A stretch of 64,000 bases of DNA from assembly GCA_025677825.1 (NCBI GenBank), contig JAIXMO010000064.1, positions 1 to 64,000 of the forward strand, given 5' to 3'. This stretch comes from Helicostylum pulchrum. Its lineage: Eukaryota; Mucoromycota; Mucoromycetes; Mucorales; Mucoraceae. Below the pieces are notes generated by a model. That model saw only the letters and a program-made list of their open reading frames with translations, had not been told where the DNA came from and did no database searches. Position numbers and translations under genes: made by a program. Positions 44,555-54,611 of the stretch are shown here, piece by piece (the first letter of the stretch is position 1; every line of letters starts with the position of its first letter).

Positions 44555-47500
44555 TTAAAATCGCATTAAAGTCAAGGGTTCCGTTATTTCTGCACTGACG
44601 TTTTGATTAAGAGCTTGACCATTTACTGTAATAAAAAACTTGACCGAAGAAGAATAAGCCCGAGACTCTACTGAGATAACCATAGGTATATTACGATGAG
44701 CCTTATATTCTTTCTGCTTAAAATAGAGACTACTATCAAAGATACTTTCAAACTGAGCTCCTCGTAAATCGAACTTTTCATACTCTAAATCATCAACCAA
44801 TTCAATCTTATCGATCGCTATTAAAAAAAAAAAGGGAAATTAGTATATGCATGTATAAAAAAAGTAATTTAAAGTTTACCAATACTTATTATATCTGGAA
44901 ATATATCCTTGTCCGATTTAAAGTAAAATACTTTATCCAACTTAGTCCTACTTATTTTTTCTCCTTTCTTTATCAGCAAAAACGACGCGCAACTATCTGT
45001 TTCATTACTTTCTTCATCCATCTTTCGGTCCGAAAAAGAAAACTTTAATTTCTGAAGTCCAGTAAAAGTTACAGACACAATATAACTTCCTGTATACACT
45101 TGATGTAATCTACCCACTTGAAAGGTTTTATACAATAAGGACCGTTGTTTGATAACAGGTCGTAAAAGAAGTTGAGGTAAATCAGGTACTATATAAAAAG
45201 ATGTGTTCGTCGTTTGGTTAAACTGATCCGCTTGCTCTTGTAATACGTCAACGATCGTACTTTGAAGTTGTGAATTATCATTGAAATAGATCAATCCGAA
45301 AATATACTTAATATCTGTATATTTTTTAAATAACGTCTTTTTTACAATCGTGTCTGATAGAATTCGAAAGATGCTGTGTAAGACCGGCTTGATCGAAAAA
45401 TCAACGATATCACTGATTGTCAAGCGAACTCTACAGTTGCAAAAAGTGCTCAATGGTATAACATTGTCATCACTACTTTCTAAATCTGAACCTTGTGCAA
45501 AAATCTATTTGATTTATATTAATAAACAAAATAATATACATATCGCAATTTCTTTACCTTGCTTGAAATATACAACTTAAAATTACTCGAGAACCCTGTT
45601 TTAATATTTGATAAAAGCATTTTTGATATTTGATCCTCATTACTTTGATCATGTAAATGGCATAGCTGAATTAAATCTTGATCTTTGGTTAGTTTCTTCC
45701 ACATTTTTAAGCTTAAATTGTTATAAATATCTAGTATCGGAACCACTTCTTCTTGAACGACAATAGACTCTTGCTCTTCTTCTTTTGACTTAGTGACAAA
45801 TTGTCTTAGTGTCAATTGAATATAATCTTGGTACAACTGAGCCACCACAAAGTAAGATTTAACTGGAAACTGCAATTCAAAAGATTTTTGAATTTTTGGC
45901 ACCAATTCTTCTTCTTGCGTAGTAATGATCAATTTTTTACTATCGTTCTTTTGTACCAAACCACTTGCAAACAAAATATCTTTCAATTTCTCTGTGGATC
46001 CAATAATTTCTTCCAATAGCATTTTTTCCGTGGAAACAACATACCCAACGTTAATATTGATATCATCAGGTTTTACTTGACTAGGTAATTTGCTTAAAAG
46101 TAATTCTCGAATATAGACCAAGTACATAAACATAAACGCGTTGAAATATTTTAGTTGCGTTGTAGATACCAATGCTTGTTTTGTAGATAAAGTGCTATCC
46201 AATATTTTCTTAAATTGAGGCAAAATTTCTTTTTTATTTTGGGATAGACAGCCAACATCAGAAAAGTATTTATCTGCAAACGGAATGAATCTAAAGTATA
46301 AAAAGTTAAAGATTTTACTATTGATATCACATATATTATATTTCAAATACTTACTGTTCTTCTACATTTAATGTTATCTCTTCAGACACGTTAAAAAACG
46401 AACCTAGCGATACCAACCTAAAATAAAATTAGTATCTAGTAAGTTATATTAAATTATAGTCTATTTATCTTACGCTTTATTATTTGTAAAGTAATTATGG
46501 TCAAATATCTTTTCGATCGCCCCATCATCATCCATTAACGAGTAAGATAATACAGTAGACTTGTATGAGAGATCTATTTAAATAAACTTCAGTATATATA
46601 TACATATATGTATACAACACTAAGTACCTATATTTACGATAGCATCCGGTCCCGAGTTTAAAAATATAGATGAAGAAGTAGATACATCTTTTGATTCAAT
46701 AATAAGTGGTTTTCGATACTTGCTTGAATTCTTGACAATTTCCATTGCTGCAAAACTAGCTCCTGATACAATGTACTTGAGTGAAATAGGATCTATATCG
46801 ACACTAGGTTCAATGGCAATAGTAGTAGAGCTTAAAGACCGTCTATTATACTCGATCATGATATTTATCCAACCAAGCAAAGACAACCTACGCTCTAACG
46901 GAAAATAACCGTAAGGTACTCTATAAGAGTAACTATCTTGTAACACCAAAAGCTTGTACTCTTTTTCAGAGTGATTTGAAAATAGATCCATCATATTGAC
47001 GAAAAGTGTTTTGCTCATACTGTCACATAAATCAATCGGACGAATGGACCTAACGATAGCTTTCTGAATTTCGCTTAATTCTGGTCTACCATACACATAC
47101 TTTTCATAGCTTGGATTATCATCATATTGAAACTTATCCAAAGTATCCTTTATACAAAAAAAGATTAGCAAAAAAAAGAAAAGAAAAAAAAAGATTGAAT
47201 TTAGAAATATAGTTACCGCTTTAAGTAATATAATATTAAACTTAAATTCTACAATATCGTCCAAAAGAGCATCTTGTTCGACACTATCGGTACCATTAAA
47301 CAACAAGCGTCTAAAGAACTCTTTTATACAATTCTTGATACCTTGGCACGTAAACGACAGGTCAATTGATCTTAAAACTTTAGGAACCATCAAGGAATTT
47401 TTAGAGTCAAATAAAGTATCCATCGTAGAAACCAAATCCAATTTAACCAACACCGTATCCTGTTCAACTACAGTCAATCTAGACAGGATTGTACGTTGTC

Positions 47501-47943
47501 CAGTTTGAAACAAGGACTTTTTAGTTCGCTCCAAGAAGTAATAAATAGACTCTACTTCGGGACACAACAAAACACGATCCTCATGATCTTGAGAAGATAT
47601 CAAACAAGCTTGTGCAAATACAGACCGAACCAAATTCCTAGCAACACTTTCCTGCCAATGGGAAGGAACCACAAACACATAATGCAGCGCATCCGTATGC
47701 TCAATTATAATACCAGGTAACGTCCTTGCTTCCTGCACGGTGAGTCGTACCAGTTCAGAAATAGCTTGCACCAAAAAAACATCATCTTCATCCCACGTAC
47801 TTTGGTCTCTTTGGAACAGCTGATATAACTTTTCTCTAAAATCATTGATGCATATATATTTTTGATCCTTGTCCGTAAAGTATATATCACCCCAACTTTT
47901 AACTGTTGTTTTTTGTTTATTGTAAGCGATACAAGCTTCTTTT
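44555..47943 (-). CDS. large divergent Hsp70-like protein, paralogue B
   Basis: Tandem partner of the previous gene, same strand. The first clear exon ends at 47943 (KEACIAYNKQKTTVKSWGD); a short exon around 48150-48207 matches the putative first exon of paralogue A. The segment ALHYVFVVPSHWQESVARNLV...ISSQDHEDRVLLCPEVES is the Hsp70-like block. DTVLVKLDLVSTMDTLF replaces the GGGT phosphate loop. Later blocks (RSIRPIDLCDSMSKTLFVNM; IMIEYNRRSLSS) match paralogue A, and the C-terminal part (KPVLHSIFRIL..., ITEPLTLMRF at the end) ends like A's. Several short introns. Role unknown; it may be a pseudo-chaperone, allorecognition or stress protein. The spacing (about 0.8 kb) points to tandem duplication. 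Confidence 0.62.
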
Positions 47944-48209
47944 CTGATTTTTTTAAAAAAAAACCAGTTAATATAATGCAGTTAAAAGTTCCCCGCCTTT
48001 TTTTTCAAGTGTATACTTTAATATTTTTGCTGAAGAATATTGAACAGAATCAGAGCACATTTTGACGACAATTTCTTTCTCTCCAATATCTAGATTTTCG
48101 TTTTTTAATAAAAATGATTCATATTTTGATAGTACGCTTATACTTTACAAATAACTGCACAATCACCATGCTGATAAAAATCATACACGTTTCCCATATC
48201 GAACCGCAT

Positions 48210-48949
48210 TTTTAAAAAGAAATATACTTGTAAAAAAGAGAAAAGAAGAAGAAAAAAAATCCCAGCTTTTATACTTTATGTATGTTAATTTGGTGCCACA
48301 AAAAAGCTTAGACCTACATACTAAGGAAACCTCTTTTTTATGTTCATTAAGTAATTTTTTTTAATTTAGAACTATTTTATTTTAAAATACAACTGTCGCC
48401 ATTAAAAATAAGGCGTTTAATTACTGCTTCTATCTAACCAACGTTTTTTTTACATACATGTGACTACTACGAAAGGAAAAACTCTAGCATATTCTTTTTT
48501 TACACGACCTGTATACTTTATAGATAACCAAGAACAAACGCTTGACTTTATGACTCTAAATAAATTGCAATTGTGACTCACACAAAAAGAAAAAGAAAGA
48601 GCAAGAGAATTTCTGTACTATTGAATACATTTTTCTCTCCTTAGCCTCTCCCCCTTACATTAACTACATACCCTTATTAAACCAGCCTTATTTGATTTAT
48701 GCAGAGTTGACTAATTACTAAAAATTCCTTTAAAGCCTACGCGTAAAAAACACAGCTTACCTTTCAAACGAAATAGCATATTTTTTTTAAGGTAATACAA
48801 AATGTACGTGACTTTTGACGTGACCATTTTAATCCTTATAGATTTATCTGGAATCAACCAGAAAGAAAAAAAAAAATATAAAAAAAAAAAAATTAATTCC
48901 CTAAACTCTTCAACAAAACACCTTTTTTATTTATTTTTAAAAAACCAAT
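48210..48949. other. intergenic region between divergent genes
   Basis: About 740 bp between the 5' end of paralogue B and the Fes1 gene; it probably holds both promoters. No frame is supported. Confidence 0.4.
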
Positions 48950-49906
48950 ATGGAAAAATTACTTCACTGGGCTGTCAACAACACCGATCAAAATGCCTTA
49001 GCCGAACAAGCTGATGCTATTCGTAGAGGTGAAGCAAAGCCTGATCCTTCCAGATACGATCCCAAAGTACTTGAAGCTATTTTAGGTAAAGACGATGCTA
49101 CGCGTATGAAAGGTAATTTACAAATATAAAAAAACTTTTTTTTCCCTCTCCTAAAAACGTCAAACTTATTTTTTTTCTTTAATACAGAGGCTGTTGCTTG
49201 TATTAGTGATCCCGAGGACACTGTTAAAAACAAGGAAATTGCTCTTGACAATCTTGAACTCTTAATCGAAGGTATCGATAACGCCATGAACATTGAAAAC
49301 ATGAAGTTATGGCCTGCCATTATTGCCGAATTACAATCTGAACATCCTACCGTTCGTAAAGGCTGTGCTTGGGTATGTGGTACCGCTTGTCAAAACAACC
49401 CTAAAGCTCAAAAGGCATTTTTATCTCACGATGGTTTAAAGCCTCTTTTAAGCTTATTAACTGATGAAGACCAAGCAGTTCGTAACAAAGCACTTTATGC
49501 TGTTTCCGGTTTTTTGAAACATTTCGAAGAAGGTGTCGAAGCTTTCAAGACATTAAACGGATTTGAAACTTTGCATGATATTCTTAAATGTCCTACCACT
49601 GATCCTGCCATGTTAAGAAAGATTGTGTTCTTGTATAACAGTCTTGTATTCGATGATGAGGAATTATCAAAGAAGTTGGCTCAAAATGGTACATTAGATG
49701 ATCTTGTCCGTGTTTTGGTAAAGTATACAAAGGAAGAAGATGATGAAGATATGGTTGAAAAGGCGTTACGTACTATTCACAGTCTTATTGTTAAATCCGA
49801 AACACCCATTTCTGCTGAATTAAAGCAACATGTTGAAGAAGCCAAACAAAAGTATGGTGCCGAGAACTTGGGTTTAGTTGATTCTGAATGGAAAGATTTG
49901 TTGTAA
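48950..49906 (+). CDS. FES1: Hsp70 nucleotide exchange factor Fes1/HspBP1, 293 aa
   Basis: Exons 48950-49112 and 49188-49906 (75-bp intron). The N-terminus MEKLLHWAVNNTDQN is typical of Fes1. Then come armadillo repeats: IEGIDNAMNIENMKLWP, HPTVRKGCAWVCGTACQNNP, KAFLSHDGLKPLLSLL and VRNKALYAVSGFLKH. HspBP1/Fes1 proteins embrace the Hsp70 nucleotide-binding domain and speed ADP release in the cytosol. Length is usual for yeast-type Fes1 (about 290). It lies between Hsp70-like genes on either side. The acidic segment EEDDEDMVEKALRT near the end is also family-like. Confidence 0.93.
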
Positions 49907-50038
49907 AAATAAAATAAAATAAACATGTAAATATATAGAGTAAAAAAAAAAAAGAAAAAAAAAAGTAATGATATGTACAACAATTAAAATTTTATATGTA
50001 AAAAAATAAAAAGAGAGGTATATGTATAAAACTACTAC

Positions 50039-51589
50039 TTATTGTAGTCTTCTCTTTTTGAGAGTTTCTTTTTCCCTATTTAAAATGGAGTTTTCATCAT
50101 AAAATCCCAGAAACTGAATTAATTCTTTTTCGTGTATTTGATCCAATTTTTGCATTTCTAGTTCTTCTGCATTTTCTTGGTCAAGTTCGCGTTTTTCTTG
50201 CACATTGTCTTCATCGTCACTCGAATCGACATCAATAACTTTTCCTTCCGCAATAGGCTTTAACTTTCGTATCGCCATTTCTTGAAAATACTCGTAGTCC
50301 TCATCCTTGTTAATAACAAATTCTTTAGTAAACGTATCATCTTCATCAAGCGGTTTTAACATTTCATCCTCTGAATCGCTTTCCGCTTTCATATATTCGT
50401 CATCTTTATCAGTAGGTATTATTTTTGCAGGTAGCGCTCTTCTTCTCTTTGCAATATGACTAATTGTATCATTATCCGTATACTTATCATGATACTTAAA
50501 CATTCTATCTATCGCAGTTGTAGCACTTAATCTCGATAGCCGTTTATCAGGGTTGTCCTTTCTCTGTCGTCTAGCGATAATAACATTAGCCAGTTTCTTT
50601 GTAACCGTTTTATCTGTAGATTTTAATAACTCGGTGTGTAAATCAATTACAACATCAGACACAAACTGTTTGATCAATTCATGAAAATTGATAGTAGAAC
50701 TAGAAAGTACAGTCATATCATTGATACCTGCGAATCTACAACAACAACAACAAAAAAACCCCCACCCCTATTAATATCCTTTTGCTGTATAAACCCACAC
50801 AAAAACTTACATGCGTGTCAACGACGACATATTCCAAAGTTCAAATAAATCATTTTGCGGTTGATCCACATACTCAAAATGTTTACCGTACGACTCGACC
50901 TGTAATTTATCTTGAATTAAACCTGCCATATGTTCCTCCTGTGCAATATAAATCGGTGACATTTCTCTCGCTGTAAAAGGTCTAACTTTTGATTCTACAA
51001 CATTTCTTGACACAGTCTGTAATAGGTGTAAATATTCGGCTACTTCAACCTCGGTCTTTGTGGGCCCAACACGCTTAGCAATCTCATTTGCGCTCTTTCC
51101 ACATCGCTCCAAAGCTAAGAAAAACTTCTTTTTCTCACTTGGTACCCAGCAGGAATTACCTACCATGGACACTTCAAATTGATTGTCTTTCAAGGACCCA
51201 TAATCGTGTTCGTATTCCAATATGCTGACAGCTCGAAAATAACGTTTCATGACATCATCCATAGGTTGAACTTTTTCCTGATGCTTAAATTGCAACATAG
51301 AACAATACTGGTTGGGTTGTGGATGAATTATGGGGTTTACTTGGTACGGTATAGGTAGAGGTGGATAAGTATTTAGGTGCATTAGTTCGGTTTTTCTCCT
51401 TTTCCATCGCAGTTTCACTGGGTAATCAACTTCTTGCCATTCAACTTTATTAGGACTCGTGCCGTCTAATCGTTCAAAGCTTATAGACGTTGAATTCCAT
51501 AATTCCGATAATCCTTCTTTTAATTGACTTTTCGAAGGATGATTCCAGCGATATGTATTATCTACTGCTTGTTCCTCTTCACCTTCCAT
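50039..51589 (-). CDS. RRN5-like SANT-domain protein (Pol I upstream activation factor), 491 aa
   Basis: Exons 50811-51589 and 50039-50735. A Myb/SANT repeat lies around residues 145-195: CWVPSEKKKFFLALERCGKS, then NEIAKRVGPTKTEVEVAEYL. The pattern 'W-x-x-x-EK-x-x-FF-x-AL-x-R-x-G...KT-x-x-EV-x-x-Y' is that of fungal Rrn5, part of the UAF complex at ribosomal DNA promoters. The C-terminal half is acidic and lists helix-rich and charged segments (DSEDEMLKPLDEDD, DVDSSDDEDNVQEK), ending KKRRLQ, a basic nuclear-type tail. Other SANT proteins are possible, so the name is tentative. It converges on FES1, with the stops about 130 bp apart. Confidence 0.58.
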
Positions 51590-51728
51590 TATTAATATAA
51601 GAAGTAATGAGAGGAAATAAAAATATAAAAAAAAAAAGTTTTTTTTTTTTTGACATGTGTATATTGCTCTTTTTTTTTGTGAACTTTACAGTCACAACAT
51701 ACTTTTTTTTTTTTATTCATGTTTTTTT

Positions 51729-53689
51729 TTAATCAAAAGTACAAGTTGTACCGTAAGTTTTTCCTCGAATAACAGCTTCTACTCTTAATTCAACTTCACC
51801 AAAGTACATTTTAATCGATAAATCGACCTTTTCACCTTCCATAACACCAGTTAGTGCAGGCATAGGGATAGTAAAGTTGGCAACTTTACGGACACCGGGA
51901 CTAGTTGTATAACGAGGTCGTTCTTCGGTATCTGCTGCATACAAGGTACATGTAGTATGATGAGGATAATAAGCAAAAAAGTCCTTTGATACACAGTTAT
52001 CGATATCTAGTTTTTAAAAAAGAAAAAAATAAGTGACCCAGACACACGATATATATAATTAGATCGTTTTCTTACCCAAGGGATGTTCTCGAGTGACATA
52101 CACTGAGAATCGATTATCACATCGAATACTACCGTCTGCACGAATGATTTTATAATTTGGTGGATCAATGCCTTCTTCAAAAGTAGTTGTTGTATCAATA
52201 CCATACCAGTAACGAGGAATACGTGTAGTGACAATACGAGGATTTAAACCGAAATAAACAGCACCACGTACTACAGCCAACTCACAACGAGGAGGAACAG
52301 CTACTAACCCAATTCTTGACCCAAATTCATTTTGAACACGCTCGAATAAATAGTTGGATGAACCAAAGCCACCTACCAAAAACACAGCTTGAAGACTACC
52401 GGCCTTTACCAACTGATCTTCAATCAAATTAAGGACTTCTTTGACAACGGGTTCAAACACATCTGTTCTTAACTCGTTAGCGGTCAAACAGAGCATACCT
52501 TCCTCTAAGCCAATAGCTGCGTTATTCAGAGATCCTAAATTCATCGAGGCAGGCAAGGAGATAAACTGATCTTCAATACCGTCAAACTGGGGTTTAATCA
52601 AATCAACAAAGGTATCCATCATGGTCTCAAAGGCACTAGCGGGGATAGACGACAAGTACTCTTTAAACTTCTTTTTTAACAGCTTTCGCATCCTACGATC
52701 TAAAAACACACTACCACAGGACTGTCCGTGACCCTTTGTGGATTCCTTTAATTTTCTACCGCTGTGTTCATCAATTTCAAATACAATTAAATCGACAGTT
52801 CCTCCACCGGCATCACAAATCATAAATTTATCGCCGTGTCTAAGGTTGAATTGCTCACATTTCTTTTCACAGTATAATGCTGCTGCCTCCGGTTCTGAGA
52901 TAAGCATCAAGCGATCACGGTGATCGAATTCTCCAATTAACCCTGCTTTAATAGCCGCATCACGCATTGTATTCTTGGCTCTATCCGACCACATAGCAGG
53001 CACTGTTAAACACTACACAAAAACACACTTAGTCTCTCTCTCTTTTTTACGAGAAAAAAAAAAACTTACGTATCGGAATTGATGTTGCCCATAATTACGA
53101 GCAAACCCCTTCTTCAACTCACCGACCACATGCTCATGAAAGGCTTTTAAATAATCTGCAATAGCTTCAACAATAGTTAAACCGTTGGGTAACGGAGGCA
53201 AATCCTTTGCGATATTTTCATCCAAGTAAAGTTTGTACTGTTTTAACAAGACCGAGTTACGAGCAGTGGGTCTTTGCATCTCTACACGAGCAGCGTTACC
53301 CCATTGAGTCATTTGGCTAGAGTTACCTTGGTAAAAGTTTAACGTAGGAGTCTACAAAAAAAAAAAAAACTTAACGACTGTTCTCTGTTTTTTTTTTATT
53401 TTATTTTTTTATTACCTTGGGGTATACATTATTATTTTGCTTAGGCCTAGGAAAATGAAACTATTTGTTACTACTCTTCTTTTCTTTTTTTTTTTTCTTT
53501 TTTTTTTTTAATTGAATTACCATCTCACAATATCAACAACTTCATCGTTTTGGATAAAGGCATAAGCACAGCCAGTATACGTTGTACCTGAAAAAACAGT
53601 TAGAAAAGCTACAGGTACACAAGACTAAAAAGAAACCAACCGAAATCAATGCCAACAACAACAGGGTATTCAATATCTGAGTTAGACAT
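51729..53689 (-). CDS. Hsp70-family ATPase of the HSPA12-like fungal type, 547 aa
   Basis: Six exons: 53641-53689, 53521-53587, 53416-53446, 53070-53351, 52076-53012 and 51729-52006. The nucleotide-binding fold is intact: VVGIDFG joined over intron 1 to TTYTGCAY (phosphate 1), then FMICDAGGGTVDLIVFE (phosphate 2) and AVFLVGGFGSSNYL (adenosine). It lacks the classical C-terminal substrate-binding domain; a short beta-rich end (MPALTGVMEGEKVDLSI) follows instead, as in HSPA12-like proteins. These are expanded in fungi; some act in stress or incompatibility, but most are unstudied. A 31-bp exon is retained because it keeps frame and gives RWPKQNNNVYPK. It serves as the intact reference for paralogues A and B. 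Confidence 0.9.
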
Positions 53690-53960
53690 TATTATTAAAG
53701 GGAGAAGAAAAAAGAAGAAAAAAAGGCACGTTTATTTTTTTAAAAAGCTTGTTGTGTGTTTTTGTTTACAGTCACACACTTTTGAGGTACTTCAAAAGCT
53801 CTGTCTTTTATACTATGAAAACCTCCCCTGATTTTAGCGTACTTTTTTCTATATATAAAAAAAGAAGCTGTAATTTGTGCTTACTTAATATATTGCTGTT
53901 CATTCATGGTGCAAAACATTCTTTATATGGATCCCGAATTCCTTCCTGTTCTGGTAAAAA

Positions 53961-54115
53961 GGTCAATTGGAAAACGTTGGTCAGATTTTCGAAAAAAATT
54001 GGTCACATTTTTGAAACCCAATTGGCCATTTGTTTGAAAACCAATTGGTCACTTTTTTGAGATTCATTTGGTCAATTTTTTTAGATTCATTTGGTCACTT
54101 TTCTTTAACTATTTT
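53961..54115. repeat. periodic GGTCA array, seven motifs about 23 bp apart
   Basis: GGTCA (once GGCCA) starts at 53961, 53979, 54001, 54024, 54047, 54070 and 54093; the last five spacings are 23 bp. Flanks are T/A-rich and often read ATTTGGTCAyTTTTTTGA. The same layout (seven motifs, 21-23 bp) is seen in the arms of the composite transposon, so this may be a lone transposon end. It lies about 270 bp ahead of the Hsp70-type gene. Confidence 0.75.
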
Positions 54116-54173
54116 TTTTTGACACCTAATTAGAGGCCAGACTAGCGATATGCTCTGCAAAAAAATAAGAGTA

Positions 54174-54456
54174 CTACAGTTGCTGAAGCGAAGGAAGAAG
54201 AAGCGGTACAAGCTCTCTGAACCACGCTTTATTTTCAGATAATATAATAATAAAAAATAATGATGTTCCCTTTTTCCCCAGATCTTTCAAGCTAGCTATA
54301 ATATAATATTCAATTTTTTATTTTTATTTTTTTTCTGGGAGGGATTAAATAAATTAATGCTAAACTAAATTCACTAAACTATAATGTACTAGAAAACTCT
54401 TTTATACCAGGGCTGGGTGTGTACCACTTCTTCTTCCTTCGCTTCAGCAACTGTAG
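54174..54456. mobile_element. MITE with about 37-bp terminal inverted repeats, TA target
   Basis: The left end at 54174 reads CTACAGTTGCTGAAGCGAAG and onward to 54210. The right end (54420-54456) is its reverse complement with one mismatch. Both ends are flanked by TA (54172-54173; 54457-54458), the Tc1/mariner target. The 283-bp unit has an A/T-rich interior with no frame, so it is a non-autonomous element. Its terminal sequence differs from the composite transposon's. Confidence 0.8.
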
Positions 54457-54611
54457 TATTGTGTTAGGAACGACATACAATTGATATTTTTGGTACGTCA
54501 CAAATCAATCACCCAATAAAAATAAAAACGGGAAAAAACGCGTAGTTTCTTTTTCTTTTCTTTTCTTTTCTTTTCTTTTCTGTTTTATAAACATAACTTT
54601 CTTTTATAACC

